Positions 44,406 through 53,618 of a DNA stretch of 64,000 bases are shown here, in pieces. Position 1 is the stretch's first letter. Each line of letters begins with the position of its first letter. The notes below the pieces were generated by a model. The model was not told where the DNA came from and ran no database searches. It saw nothing but the letters and a program-made list of their open reading frames with translations. A program made the translations under genes and the position numbers. Origin of the DNA: Novosphingobium sp. SG919 (GTDB lineage: Bacteria > Pseudomonadota > Alphaproteobacteria > Sphingomonadales > Sphingomonadaceae); contig NZ_JABCNG010000002.1 of the NCBI RefSeq assembly GCF_012932495.1, forward strand, positions 558,001 through 622,000, given 5' to 3'.

Positions 44406-44434
44406 GGGGACCCCAGACTTGATCCGGGGCCCCC
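44406..44434. repeat. REP-like hairpin, possible terminator of the SBP 2 unit
   Basis: Nested arms GGGG/CCCC and CCCC/GGGG around CTTGA. It resembles the element at 10962-10990 (CCCCGG-TCAAG core, opposite strand). It lies 12 bases past the 3' end of substrate-binding protein 2, so it could end that transcript. Confidence 0.5.
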
Positions 44435-44445
44435 GCTTGTTCGCC

Positions 44446-45438
44446 CTACACGATTGGCGCAAAGGCCTGGGCAAGCGGGCGCGGCGCTTTCACTTCGCCG
44501 GCCTGGCGGAAGGTGTCGAGCACGCTCTGCTGCGCCGCGATCAGCCCGGCATCGATCGGTGTGCGCACGCGGCCGTTGCGCTGCGCGGTGGCGCGGGCAA
44601 TGGCGAGCGGCAGCCCGGTCTCGCGCGAGAGGACGGCGGCGTATTCTTCCACGTGGCTGGCCGCCCAGGCCAGCGCCTTGGTCTCGCGATCCAGGAAATC
44701 GGCCAGCAGGTCGCGCTTGGCCTTGGCGGCCCCGGCATAGGCCACATCGAAACCCGTGCCGTTGGAAAACGGCCGGCCATCCACGGCGATGTGCGCGCCC
44801 TGGGCCAGCGCGGCCACGGTATAGGGCGCCCAGGTGGCCCAGGCATCGATGGCCCCGGTCTGCAGCGCGGCCTGGCTGTCGCTGGGCGAAAGGAACACCA
44901 TGTGCACGGCATCGGCTTTGAGCCCGGCCTGTTGCAGCGCGCGCAGCACCAGATAATGCCCGATAGAGCCACGGGTGGACGCAATGCGCTTGCCCACCAG
45001 GTCGCGGATCGAGCGTGCGGCCGAGCGTGGCGACACGAGGATCGCCAGCGCGCCTTCGGGCGTGGGCGGCACCACTGCCATGGCGCCCACGGCCACGATC
45101 GGGCTGCCGGCCTGATAGGCGAACTGGAACGGCGCGTCGCCCACCAGGCCGACATCCACCGCGCCAGACCCCAGCGCTTCGAGCAGGTTTTGCGCGGCGG
45201 GAAATTCCGACCACTCCACGCGATACGGCGCGCCGTCCAGCACGCCCGCGGCCAGCATCAGGGCCTTGGTGCTGCCGCGCTGGTTGCCCACGCGCAGGGT
45301 GCCCGATGTGGCCCCGCCCCGGCCGCAGGCGGCCAGGGCGAGGAAACCAGCCGCCGCCAGGCCACCTGCTGCCATGATCGCATTGCGGCGGGTGAGGGAC
45401 GGATGGACAACGCCTGTTTCGTTCACAGATCGGACCAT
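44446..45438 (-). CDS. ABC substrate-binding lipoprotein 2 (SsuA-like)
   Basis: A 330-residue binding protein with Tat-like LTRRNAIMAAGG and lipobox ALAAC. TLRVGNQRGSTKALMLAAG, VDVGLVGDAPFQFAYQAG and GKRIASTRGSIGHYLVLRAL are close to SsuA of the aliphatic sulfonate transporter. It starts 16 bases inside the end of tauD. The order monooxygenase-tauD-SBP makes one minus-strand unit. It too lacks its own permease. Confidence 0.86.
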   Translation of the reverse strand: MVRSVNETGVVHPSLTRRNAIMAAGGLAAAGFLALAACGRGGATSGTLRVGNQRGSTKALMLAAGVLDGAPYRVEWSEFPAAQNLLEALGSGAVDVGLVGDAPFQFAYQAGSPIVAVGAMAVVPPTPEGALAILVSPRSAARSIRDLVGKRIASTRGSIGHYLVLRALQQAGLKADAVHMVFLSPSDSQAALQTGAIDAWATWAPYTVAALAQGAHIAVDGRPFSNGTGFDVAYAGAAKAKRDLLADFLDRETKALAWAASHVEEYAAVLSRETGLPLAIARATAQRNGRVRTPIDAGLIAAQQSVLDTFRQAGEVKAPRPLAQAFAPIV

Positions 45439-46277
45439 AAGGGCTCGTCGGCGATCAGCACGCGATGCAGTTCACGGGGGAAATCGCCATAGTTGCGCAC
45501 GGCATAATGCACAGCGGCGCGGTTGTCCCAGAACGCCACCGAATTGGGCCGCCAGCTGAAGCGCACCTGCAGTTCAGGCCGCTTGTACTGCTGCAGGATC
45601 TGCGCCAGCAACTCGCGGCTTTCGGCCAGTTCCACGCCCAGGATCTGCGGCTGTTGCGAGAAATTGACCCACAGGATCTTCTCGCCGGTTTCGCGGTGGG
45701 TGCGCACCACGGGATGTGCCACGATCGGGTATTCGTGGCCCACGGCCTTGAGCGCGCCGAGGAAATTGTGCGTGACGTGCAATCCTTCCAGCCGCGCCTG
45801 CAGCGCTTCGGGCAGGCTTTTCCACGCCAGGTGCGCGTCCACCCAAATCGTGTCGCCGCCCACTTCGGGCAGCCGCACGTCGCGCAGCACCGCGCCCCAG
45901 GTCGGCACCAGGCGCCAACTGGTGTCGGTGTGATAGGCCTCGCCCTTGTCCAGGTGATCGAGATAGCGATCCCCGGCGTGCTTGAGGTCTTCAGCCGCGA
46001 TCGCGTGGATCGGGGTGAGCCCGGCGTTGTGCCGTGTGGTAGGGTGGGTATAGAGCGGCCCGAACTGGCCGGCAAAAGCCGCCTGTTGCGCGTCGGTCAG
46101 CACCTGGTCGCGGAAGAAGATCACTTTGTAGCGCAAGACCGCGGCGCGGATCGCTTCCCGCTGCAACGGAGTGATCGGTGCAGACAGATCGATGCCGCTT
46201 ACTTCGGCCCCGATGGTGGGCTGCAGGCGCGTGAAAGCCAGCCCGTGGTCGTTGCGTGCCAGAATGTCGGTGCTCAT
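45423..46277 (-). CDS. tauD: TauD/TfdA alpha-ketoglutarate-dependent dioxygenase
   Basis: A 284-residue Fe(II)/2-oxoglutarate dioxygenase. The 2-His-1-carboxylate ligands are His and Asp in YHTDTSW and the distal His in RELHRVLI; WDNRAAVHYAV is the typical segment before it. Such enzymes release sulfite from taurine, other sulfonates or sulfate esters. ATG 46277 follows GGGAGAAAA. It is flanked by an LLM monooxygenase and an SsuA-like protein, so organosulfur cleavage is very likely; taurine itself is not proven. Confidence 0.88.
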   Translation of the reverse strand: MSTDILARNDHGLAFTRLQPTIGAEVSGIDLSAPITPLQREAIRAAVLRYKVIFFRDQVLTDAQQAAFAGQFGPLYTHPTTRHNAGLTPIHAIAAEDLKHAGDRYLDHLDKGEAYHTDTSWRLVPTWGAVLRDVRLPEVGGDTIWVDAHLAWKSLPEALQARLEGLHVTHNFLGALKAVGHEYPIVAHPVVRTHRETGEKILWVNFSQQPQILGVELAESRELLAQILQQYKRPELQVRFSWRPNSVAFWDNRAAVHYAVRNYGDFPRELHRVLIADEPLWSDL

Positions 46278-46294
46278 GGCGTTTTCTCCCTCGC

Positions 46295-47632
46295 TCAGGC
46301 CGCGCTGCGCGCCGTGCGCGCGGCGGTGTGGCGGTTGACGGGCACATCCAGGCCCAGCGTGTCGCGGAACGTGCTGCCGGGATAGTCGGTCTTGTAGATG
46401 CCGCGCCGTTGCAGGATCGGCACCACTTCGTCCACGAACGCTTCCAGCTGGCCGGGCAGGCTTTCGAACAAGTTGAAGCCGTCGGCGCCACGCTGTTCGA
46501 GCCATTGCTCGAACCGGTCGGCAATCTGGTCGGGCGTACCCACGAACAGGCCACGCGGCGTGGCGCTGCGCAGCGCGATCTCGCGCAGGGTCAGCCCCTG
46601 GTCGGCCAGGGCCAGCACGCGGGCGGATTGGCTCTGGTTGCTCTTGAGCCCTTCGGCGGCCACTTCGCGCGGGAAGGGGCCATCGGGATCATAGACGCTG
46701 AAGTTGTGGTCGTTGAAGCCACGGCCCAGCGCGCGCAGCGCGTTTTCCAGGTTGCCCAGTTCGGCCAGCTCGCGATACTTGGCCTCGGCTTCCGCTTCGG
46801 TGCCGCCGATCACCGGCCGCGCGCCGGGCACGATGAAGACCTTTTCGGGATCGCGGCCAAAGCCGCGCGCGCGGGCCTTGATATCGGCATAGAACTTCTG
46901 CGCTTCGGCCAGGTCTTCCTGGTGGGTGAAGATCGCCTCGGCTTGCGCGGCGGCAAAGCTGCGCCCGTCCTCGCTCGATCCGGCCTGGAAGATCACCGGC
47001 TGGCCCTGCGGGCTGCGCGAGATATTGAGCGGGCCCTTCACTTTCAGGAACTCGCCCTTGTGGTTGAGTTCGTGCAGCTTGTCGGGATCGAGGAACTGGC
47101 CGCTGGCCTTGTCGCGCACCAGCGCGTCGTCTTCCCAGCTGTCCCACAGGCCCTTGACCACGTCGAGGTATTCGGCCGCCAGGCGATAGCGCGTGTCGTG
47201 CGCCAGGTGCTCGTCCTTGCCGAAATTGGCCGCGCTGCCTTCCAGCCAGCTCGTCACCACGTTCCAGCCCGCGCGCCCGCCGCTGATATGGTCGAGCGAG
47301 GCGAACTGGCGTGCCAGGTTATAGGGTTCGGTATAGGAAACCGTGGCGGTGCCGACCAGGCCGATATGCTCGGTCACGGCGGCCAGCGCCGAAAGGATGG
47401 TCAGCGGCTCGAACCGGTTGAGGTAGTGCGGGCTCGACCGTGCGTTGATCGAAACGCTGTCGGCCACGAACAGGTAGTCGAACTTGCCGCGCTCGGCCGC
47501 CTGGGCCTGGCGCTTGTAGAACGCAAAGTTGGTGCTGGCGTCGACCAGCGCATCGGGGTGGCGCCAGTCGTCCCAGCCAGGGCCAACGCCGTGGAGAATG
47601 AAACCGAGGCGAAGTTCTCTCTTGGTCGTCAT
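46295..47632 (-). CDS. Flavin-dependent monooxygenase of the NtaA/DszA type (2)
   Basis: A 445-residue LLM-class monooxygenase, same length and group as the one at 38423. [59 protein letters not shown] and [16 protein letters not shown] are shared features. It needs reduced FMN from a reductase encoded elsewhere. ATG 47632 has GGAAAGGACC upstream. tauD starts 18 bases after its stop. The likely substrate class is sulfones, sulfonates or sulfides. Confidence 0.88.
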   Translation of the reverse strand: MTTKRELRLGFILHGVGPGWDDWRHPDALVDASTNFAFYKRQAQAAERGKFDYLFVADSVSINARSSPHYLNRFEPLTILSALAAVTEHIGLVGTATVSYTEPYNLARQFASLDHISGGRAGWNVVTSWLEGSAANFGKDEHLAHDTRYRLAAEYLDVVKGLWDSWEDDALVRDKASGQFLDPDKLHELNHKGEFLKVKGPLNISRSPQGQPVIFQAGSSEDGRSFAAAQAEAIFTHQEDLAEAQKFYADIKARARGFGRDPEKVFIVPGARPVIGGTEAEAEAKYRELAELGNLENALRALGRGFNDHNFSVYDPDGPFPREVAAEGLKSNQSQSARVLALADQGLTLREIALRSATPRGLFVGTPDQIADRFEQWLEQRGADGFNLFESLPGQLEAFVDEVVPILQRRGIYKTDYPGSTFRDTLGLDVPVNRHTAARTARSAA

Positions 47633-47713
47633 GTCATGGTCCTTTCCATCTCCCCGGCGGTTGCTTGTTTTTTGCCATGATAGGCCTTGGCGGCGGCGGG
47701 GCGACCGAGAGCT

Positions 47714-47752
47714 GCTCAATTCAATTCAAGAATTGCCAATGCCCGCCGGTCG
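47714..47752 (-). promoter_or_regulatory. Candidate sulfur-island operator, site G
   Basis: On the minus strand GCATTGGCAATTCTTGAATT matches the ATTGGCAATGCT core of the shared element, followed by GAATTGAGC. It lies about 100 bases before the flavin monooxygenase 2 start and after the 3' end of TonB receptor 3. Confidence 0.35.
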
Positions 47753-47765
47753 GCCGCCGCGCCGA

Positions 47766-50180
47766 TCAAAAGGCGTAGGCCGCCTTGAGGAACACCGTGC
47801 GCGGCGGATTTTGCGCGCCCTGCAACAGGATGGTCCCGGCATAGGGCCCGGACTTGATCGCCGCGCCCACCGGGCTGAGCGAGGTGAAGAAGAACGAATT
47901 GGTGAGGTTGCGGCCGGTCAGCGTGAAGGTCCAGCGTTCATCGGGCGTGGCATAGCTGATGAAGGCATTGGCATAGCCATGCGCCGGGATCTGGTAGGCC
48001 GGGGTGTTGAGCTGGTTGGAGAAATACGAGGTCTGGAAATTGCCGCTGGCGCCCAGCTTGATTTCACCCGGCACGCCCACCGGCACCGTCCAGGTGGCCG
48101 AGGCGAAATATTGCCACTTGGGCTGGAAGGGGAACTGGTTGCCGGTGTAGGTATAGGCCGGCACCGTGCCATAGGCCGGCGCGGCATAATCGTCATAGCG
48201 CGTGGCCAGGTACGTCACGTTGAACACCAGCGCCAGGCGGCGCCAGGGCTGCGCGGCGGTTTCCAGTTCGAACCCTTCGGTGTGGGCCGACGGCGCGTTG
48301 CCACGCGTGCTGACATACGTGCCCGAAATCGGGCTATAGGCCGAAACGGACGTCTGCAGGTTCTTGTAGTCGTTATAAAACCCCGTCAGGTTCAGGCGCA
48401 GATCGTGGTTGAACCAGTCGGTCTTGATCCCCGCTTCATAGGTGTTCACCGTTTCGGGGTCATAGGGCAGCGCCGTTGCCAGGTTGAGTGCGCGGTTGTT
48501 GAATCCGCCGGCGTCGAACCCCTTGGCATAGCTGGCAAACAGGAACACGTCGGGCGTGGCCTGCCATGACAGTCCGGCCTTGGGCGTAAAGGCATGCCAG
48601 GTCTTGGCATTGAGAATGCCGGCATTGGTGAAGTTCACTTGCGCGGCCGAAACGCTCACGCCCAGCGCCGGGATCGCCCCGCCGGTCAGGACCTGGGGAT
48701 AGAGCGTGGGATCGATGGGGTTGCCGTCGAGGTCATAGTTCACGCCGCGGAAGGCAAAGGTGCGGCGCTGGATGATATAGCGCCCGCCAGCGGTAAACGT
48801 CAGGCGCGGGGTGACATGCAGGTTGCCCTGGAAATAGGCGGAATAGTTGAAGCTGCGCGTCCGCCCGATCTGGTCGAAGGGCGCGGCGGGCAGGGCCGTG
48901 TCGGACTGGGGCAGCCCGGTGACGTAGCCCAGCCGGTCGCTGGCGAAATTCTCGAACAGGTAATAGAGCCCGCCGGTAAAATCGAAGCTCTGCCACGTGC
49001 CCTGCAACTGCAGTTCCTGGGTGAACTGGTGCTGGCGATAGGTGATGTAGTTGTCGGAAATGTCGATCGCCCGCGGTTGCGCGGAATTGTAGGGCAACTG
49101 CGCCTGGCCATCGTTGTTGTAGTTCACCGGGTTCTGGCTGAACGCGCGCAGCGCGGTGATGCTGTGCACGGCCAGGTGGGCGTTCACGTCATAATCGATC
49201 CGCGCGGTCAGCCCGCCGGTGCGCGACGTGTTGGTGGGATAGCGCCCGGCATAGCTGACATTGGCCTTGTAGCGCGAGAACGAGGTCGGGCTGTACAGCG
49301 TGCCGCCGGTAATCGCGCCCAGGCCGCTCAATGCCGCATTGGTGGGATTATAGGTGGTGGCAACATATTGCGCGGCCTGCGAATGGTCGATCGTGCCATC
49401 GCCGGTCAGCGTCACTTTCAGCCCGGCTGCCGGGGTCAGCACCAGCTTGATCCGCCCACCGGTGGTGTTCTGGTTGTTGACGTGGTCCTTCTGCGAAGGG
49501 TTCCAGGTATAGCCGTCATGCTGGTCGTGGGCGATGGCCACGCTGCCCACCAGCAGGCCGGGTACCAGCGTGCCGGCCACATAGCCGTGGGCATTGACCG
49601 TGTTGTAATTGCCATAGCCGATGTCGCCGCGCAGGCTGAAACGGTCGGTGGGGGTGCTGGTGACATAGCGGATGGCGCCGCCCGCCGAATTGGCCCCGAA
49701 CAAGGTGCCCTGCGGCCCGCGCAGCACTTCCACCCGCGCCACGTCGGTCAGGTCGGACATGCCGTTGATCGCGCGCGCCAGGTACACGTCGTCGATATAG
49801 GTCCCAACGGTTGGGTCGAAGATCGGGTCGCTGTTGCCGATGCCGCGGATGAAGAACGTGTTGGTCAGCGGGGTGATGCCGCTCGGCGCGGTGTAGAGGC
49901 CGGGGATCTGCCCTGCGAGATCGCGGGCGGTGATCACGTTCTGCTGGGCGCGGAATTCGTTGCCGATCACGCTGACCGCCACGGGCGTCTGCTGCAGGCG
50001 CGTTTCGCGGCGCGTGGCCGTGACGACGATGTCATCCTTGCTGCCCGCGTCGGCGGCCGGGTCGGCGGCTGGGGCCGCATCGGGCACCGGGGCATCGGCA
50101 GCGGGCGCGGCGAGCGCGGGCGCAAAGGGCGCGGCGGCGGCACTGGCCAACAGGGCCAGCGCGAATGCGGAACGAGTCAT
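47766..50180 (-). CDS. TonB-dependent receptor 3
   Basis: An 804-residue receptor of the sphingomonad FecA-like type. A signal peptide (FALALLASAAAAPFAPALA) is followed by DDIVVTATRRETRLQ (TonB box region) and a plug with FIRGIGNSDPIFDPTVGTYIDD and VEVLRGPQGTLFGANSAGGAIR. The barrel ends in KAAYAF. It is divergent from substrate-binding protein 3, across a 176-base region with several repeats. It is a different subfamily from receptors 1 and 2. Confidence 0.93.
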   Translation of the reverse strand: MTRSAFALALLASAAAAPFAPALAAPAADAPVPDAAPAADPAADAGSKDDIVVTATRRETRLQQTPVAVSVIGNEFRAQQNVITARDLAGQIPGLYTAPSGITPLTNTFFIRGIGNSDPIFDPTVGTYIDDVYLARAINGMSDLTDVARVEVLRGPQGTLFGANSAGGAIRYVTSTPTDRFSLRGDIGYGNYNTVNAHGYVAGTLVPGLLVGSVAIAHDQHDGYTWNPSQKDHVNNQNTTGGRIKLVLTPAAGLKVTLTGDGTIDHSQAAQYVATTYNPTNAALSGLGAITGGTLYSPTSFSRYKANVSYAGRYPTNTSRTGGLTARIDYDVNAHLAVHSITALRAFSQNPVNYNNDGQAQLPYNSAQPRAIDISDNYITYRQHQFTQELQLQGTWQSFDFTGGLYYLFENFASDRLGYVTGLPQSDTALPAAPFDQIGRTRSFNYSAYFQGNLHVTPRLTFTAGGRYIIQRRTFAFRGVNYDLDGNPIDPTLYPQVLTGGAIPALGVSVSAAQVNFTNAGILNAKTWHAFTPKAGLSWQATPDVFLFASYAKGFDAGGFNNRALNLATALPYDPETVNTYEAGIKTDWFNHDLRLNLTGFYNDYKNLQTSVSAYSPISGTYVSTRGNAPSAHTEGFELETAAQPWRRLALVFNVTYLATRYDDYAAPAYGTVPAYTYTGNQFPFQPKWQYFASATWTVPVGVPGEIKLGASGNFQTSYFSNQLNTPAYQIPAHGYANAFISYATPDERWTFTLTGRNLTNSFFFTSLSPVGAAIKSGPYAGTILLQGAQNPPRTVFLKAAYAF

Positions 50181-50242
50181 GATTTCCCCTCAAGGCTTGT
50201 TGTCTGCCCGGTTAGAGAGCGGCCACCAGCCCGTCCTATTGA

Positions 50243-50355
50243 AACTCAACTTCAATGGTTGAGTTATCGTCATGGCCCCGAACGCATTGCCGATGCTCAT
50301 CACGGCAAAGGAAATCTCATTGGTCGAGGGTAAACTCAACGGATAGGGTTGAGAT
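50243..50355. promoter_or_regulatory. Divergent control region, site D plus two inverted repeats
   Basis: AACTCAAC-N7-GTTGAGTT (50243-50265) is a perfect 8-bp inverted repeat. A second copy, AACTCAAC-N7-GTTGAGAT (50333-50355), ends one base before the SBP 3 start. Between them are GCATTGCCGATGCTCATCAC (50284-50303) and GAAATCTCATTGG (50311-50323), the shared sulfur-island elements. The placement between TonB receptor 3 and SBP 3 suits dual control. Confidence 0.55.
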
Positions 50356-50356
50356 T

Positions 50357-51355
50357 ATGTCTGTTCCATTCAATACCCGCCGTGCCGTGCCCGGCGTTGC
50401 CCGTCGTTCGTTCCTGGCCGGGGCCGGTGCCGCGCTGCTGGCCGGCTGTTCTGGCACGGCCAAGCCCACCGCCTTGCGCGTTGCCATCACCGGCAAGGGC
50501 GAAAGCGACAACCGCCTGATCTTTGCCACGGCCGGGATCGTGCCCGATTTCCCCGTGCACTATTCCGAATTCGAATCCGGCCACCTCGTGGTCGAGGCGC
50601 TCAATTCCGGCGCGATCGACTTTGGCGGGATGAGCGAAATTCCCCCGGTCTTCGCGGCAGCCTCCACGGTGCAGAGCTTCCGGCAGATCGCGGTCTACCA
50701 TGGCGACGTCAACAATCAGGCCGTGCTGGTGCCGCGCGGATCGGCGCTGCGCACCCTGGCAGACCTGAAGGGCAAGCGGGTGGGCTATGTCCGTGCCACC
50801 ACCACGCAGTATTTCCTGATCCGCATGCTCGAATCGGTGGGCCTCGCCTGGGGCGACATCGAGCCCGTGGCGATGACCGTGGCCGATGGCGCTGCCGCGT
50901 TCGGCAATGGTTCGCTCGATGCCTGGGCGATCTATGGCTTTCCGATCCAGCGCGCGCTGGCCACGCAAGGCGCGCGCGTGCTGCGCACCGCGCTGGGGTT
51001 TCTTTCGGGCAACTATATCGTGGCCGCGCACAAGGATGCGATTGCCGATCCGCTGCGTGCCGATTGGATCGCGCGCTACTTGCGCCTGACCCAGCAAGGC
51101 TATGCCTGGACGGCGGCAAACCAGAACGTCTGGGCCGGCAAGGTGGCCGATGCCATCGGCGTGCCGGTGGCGTTGGTCAACGACCAGTTTGCCCGCCGCA
51201 GCGATCCCTTCACGCTGCGCCGCGTCAGCGATGCTGCCATCGCTTCGCAGCAGGGGGTGGCCGATGTCTTTGCCAAGGCGGGCCTGATCGGCCGCCGGGT
51301 CGACATGCGCCCGCTGTGGGACAACCGTTTCAATGCCCAGATCAAGGAGGCCTGA
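50357..51355 (+). CDS. ABC substrate-binding lipoprotein 3 (SsuA-like)
   Basis: A 332-residue binding protein. VARRSFLAGAGAALLAGC joins a Tat-like RR motif to a lipobox (LAGC). LVVEALNSGAIDFGGMSEIPPVFAAA and GKRVGYVRATTTQYFLIRML follow the SsuA/TauA pattern. It is co-transcribed with an acyl-CoA dehydrogenase-like enzyme (51359) and a 2-hydroxyacid dehydrogenase. It also lacks a neighbouring permease. An inverted repeat directly precedes the start codon, which may block translation or bind a regulator. Confidence 0.86.
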   Translation: MSVPFNTRRAVPGVARRSFLAGAGAALLAGCSGTAKPTALRVAITGKGESDNRLIFATAGIVPDFPVHYSEFESGHLVVEALNSGAIDFGGMSEIPPVFAAASTVQSFRQIAVYHGDVNNQAVLVPRGSALRTLADLKGKRVGYVRATTTQYFLIRMLESVGLAWGDIEPVAMTVADGAAAFGNGSLDAWAIYGFPIQRALATQGARVLRTALGFLSGNYIVAAHKDAIADPLRADWIARYLRLTQQGYAWTAANQNVWAGKVADAIGVPVALVNDQFARRSDPFTLRRVSDAAIASQQGVADVFAKAGLIGRRVDMRPLWDNRFNAQIKEA

Positions 51356-51358
51356 GCG

Positions 51359-52531
51359 ATGGCCACGCATGCCCTTTCCGCCGACCATCCCGACTTGTCC
51401 GATGCCGCGCTCGATCGCCTGACCCGTGAACTGGCGCACCGGGCGGAAGACTATGACCGCAATCCCCGTTTCCCACGCGAGAACTTCGATATCCTGGCGC
51501 GCGAAGGGCTGATCGGCCTGACCGTGGACCCGCGCCTGGGCGGGGCGGGCGCCGGCTTTCTCGATACGCTGCGCGTGCTTGGCGCGGTCGCCAAGGGTGA
51601 GCCGTCGACCGCGCTGATCCTGTTCATGACGTATGCGTTCCACGCCGCGCCCGAAAAGGGCCGGCGCTGGGACCGCGCGCTGTATGAACGCCTGGCGCGC
51701 GAAGCGGTGGCGGGCAAGGGCCTGGTCGGCACCTTCCGGGTGGAGCCCGAACTGGGCACCCCGGTGCGCGGCGGGTTGCCGGCCACGGTGGCGCGCCGCA
51801 CCGACGACGGCTGGCGCATTTCGGGCGAGAAGATCTATTCCACCGGTTCCACCGGGCTCGACTGGTTCGCCGTCTGGGCCAAGACGGACGAGACGCCGCT
51901 GCGCCTGGGCCTGTTCCTGGTGCGGCCGGACAGCGATGGCATCACCATCGTGCCCGAATGGGATCATCTGGGCATGCGCGCCACGGTCAGCCACAAGGTG
52001 GTCTTTGCCGATACGCCGGTGCCGCCGGCCCTGGCGGTTGACTTGCGCGCGCCCGAGGAATGGGCGCCCAAGCCGGGTGACGATACCAGCGCGTTCCTGT
52101 GGAATGCCCTGGCCATCGCCACGATCTATGATGGCGTGGCCCGCGCCGCGCGCGATTGGCTGGTCGGTTATCTCAACGCGCGCAAGCCGGCGAACCTTGG
52201 CGCCGCGCTTGCCACCCTGCCGCGCGTGCAGGAAAAGTTCGGCGAAATCGAAGGCCTGCTGCTGACCAACCGCGTGCTGATCGAGAACGCGGCGCGCGCT
52301 GCCGATGCCGGCCTGTCCACGCCGCCGCACGAAGCCAACCTGATCAAGCACCTTGCCAATGCCAACGCCATCCGCGCGGTGGAAATCGGGCTGGAGCTGA
52401 CCGGCAATCCCGGGATCAGCCGTGCCAACCCGCTGGAGCGGCACTATCGCGACGTGCTGTGCAGCCGGATCCATTCGCCCCAGGCCGATACCGTGCTGGT
52501 CGGCGCTGGCCGGGCGGGGCTGGGCCAATGA
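51359..52531 (+). CDS. Acyl-CoA dehydrogenase-fold flavoprotein (SfnC/DszC-like)
   Basis: A 390-residue protein of the acyl-CoA dehydrogenase fold. LAREGLIGLTVDPRLGGAGAGFLDTLRV, GWRISGEKIYSTGSTGLDWF and LGMRATVSHKVVF are family stretches. The usual catalytic Glu of true acyl-CoA dehydrogenases is not obvious. Sulfur-linked homologues (DszC, SfnC) are FMN-dependent monooxygenases, and the operon (SsuA-like protein, flavin enzymes nearby) supports that. The start follows AAGGAGG. It overlaps the next gene by ATGA. Confidence 0.8.
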   Translation: MATHALSADHPDLSDAALDRLTRELAHRAEDYDRNPRFPRENFDILAREGLIGLTVDPRLGGAGAGFLDTLRVLGAVAKGEPSTALILFMTYAFHAAPEKGRRWDRALYERLAREAVAGKGLVGTFRVEPELGTPVRGGLPATVARRTDDGWRISGEKIYSTGSTGLDWFAVWAKTDETPLRLGLFLVRPDSDGITIVPEWDHLGMRATVSHKVVFADTPVPPALAVDLRAPEEWAPKPGDDTSAFLWNALAIATIYDGVARAARDWLVGYLNARKPANLGAALATLPRVQEKFGEIEGLLLTNRVLIENAARAADAGLSTPPHEANLIKHLANANAIRAVEIGLELTGNPGISRANPLERHYRDVLCSRIHSPQADTVLVGAGRAGLGQ

Positions 52532-53493
52532 GCCTTGCCCCCAACAGCCTTGTCATCGCCAGCCAGCTCGAACCGGCGCTCAACGATGCCTTGGCCAGCC
52601 ACCCGGCGCGCCCGCGAGTGATCGCGGCGCCCGAGGATGAACCCTGGCGCGCGGCGGCCGATGCCGATGTCCTGGTCGTGCGGCCATCTCCCGCCTGGGC
52701 GCCGGCCCGCGCGGCGCCGGCGCCGCCGGTCTGGCCGGGGCGGCTGCGCTGGGTGTGCAGCGCGTCTGCCGGCATCGATTTCTACCCGGCCTGGCTCCTT
52801 GACGGGCCTTTGGTCAGTTGCGCCCGCGGCACCGCTTCGGAAGAGATTGCCGACTATGTGATCGGCGCGATCTATCGCCAGGCCAAGGATCTCGATGGCG
52901 TGGCCGCGCGCGGGCCCGAAGGCTGGCGCTATTCCGCGCTGGGCCAGGTCCTGGGCAGCACCATCGGCCTGGTCGGGCTGGGCGCCATTGGCCAGGCCGT
53001 GGCGCGCCGGGCGCTGGCGCTGGGCGCGCGGGTCGTGGCGGTGCGGCGCACCGGCGCCTTGCCCGAGGGGCTTTCCGGTGTGGAATTGGTCGCCCGCGTG
53101 GAAGACGTGGTGGCGCGGGCGGATCACATCGTGCTGGCCGTGCCGGCCACGCCGCAAACCCGCCATCTCGTTGACGCCACGTTGCTGGCGCGGGCCAAGC
53201 CGGGCGCGCACCTCGTCAACGTGGCGCGCGGCAGCGTGGTTGACCAGGCGGCCCTGCTCGAAGCGCTCGATCGCGGGCACCTGGGTTTTGCCACGCTCGA
53301 TGTGACGGATCCCGAACCGCTTCCGGCCGGTCACCGCCTCTACACCCATCCGCGCGTCAGGCTCACGCCGCACCTCTCGTCCAACTACACCGTGGCGCGC
53401 GACAAGCTCCTGGCCAAGATCCTGGGCGATATCACCCGCTTTGCACAAGGGGAGCCGCCGCGCGATCTGGTGGAGCCGGCGCGTGGCTATTGA
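52528..53493 (+). CDS. D-isomer-specific 2-hydroxyacid dehydrogenase
   Basis: A 321-residue NAD(P)-dependent dehydrogenase. The Rossmann motif GLVGLGAIGQAVAR, HLVNVARGSVVDQAAL (substrate Arg), DVTDPEPL (Glu) and LTPHLSSN (catalytic His) are all present. It reduces or oxidises a 2-hydroxy/2-keto acid, possibly the carbon product left after desulfonation. ATG 52528 overlaps the preceding stop. The end overlaps a 15-base tandem repeat. Confidence 0.87.
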   Translation: MSLAPNSLVIASQLEPALNDALASHPARPRVIAAPEDEPWRAAADADVLVVRPSPAWAPARAAPAPPVWPGRLRWVCSASAGIDFYPAWLLDGPLVSCARGTASEEIADYVIGAIYRQAKDLDGVAARGPEGWRYSALGQVLGSTIGLVGLGAIGQAVARRALALGARVVAVRRTGALPEGLSGVELVARVEDVVARADHIVLAVPATPQTRHLVDATLLARAKPGAHLVNVARGSVVDQAALLEALDRGHLGFATLDVTDPEPLPAGHRLYTHPRVRLTPHLSSNYTVARDKLLAKILGDITRFAQGEPPRDLVEPARGY

Positions 53494-53568
53494 GCCCCTC
53501 GCTATTGAGCCCCTCCCTATTGAGCAATGCCAATAGGCCGCGCGGATAACTCGATTGCCAAGATAGAC
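53486..53568 (+). promoter_or_regulatory. Candidate operator, site E, with a 15-base tandem repeat
   Basis: GCTATTGAGCCCCTC occurs twice exactly (53486-53500, 53501-53515) and is followed by CCTATTGAGCAATGC (53516-53530). CCTATTG (53516-53522) and CAATAGG (53531-53537) are inverted with an 8-base spacer. ATAACTCGATTGCC then AGATAGAC (to 53568) matches the second element of sites C and F. The first copy overlaps the end of the dehydrogenase gene. The SsuD-type gene starts at 53619. Confidence 0.5.
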
Positions 53569-53618
53569 ATTCGTGCCGAGATTGTTTCCGGCATTTCAAC
53601 GAAAAAGGGCACCAGGCC

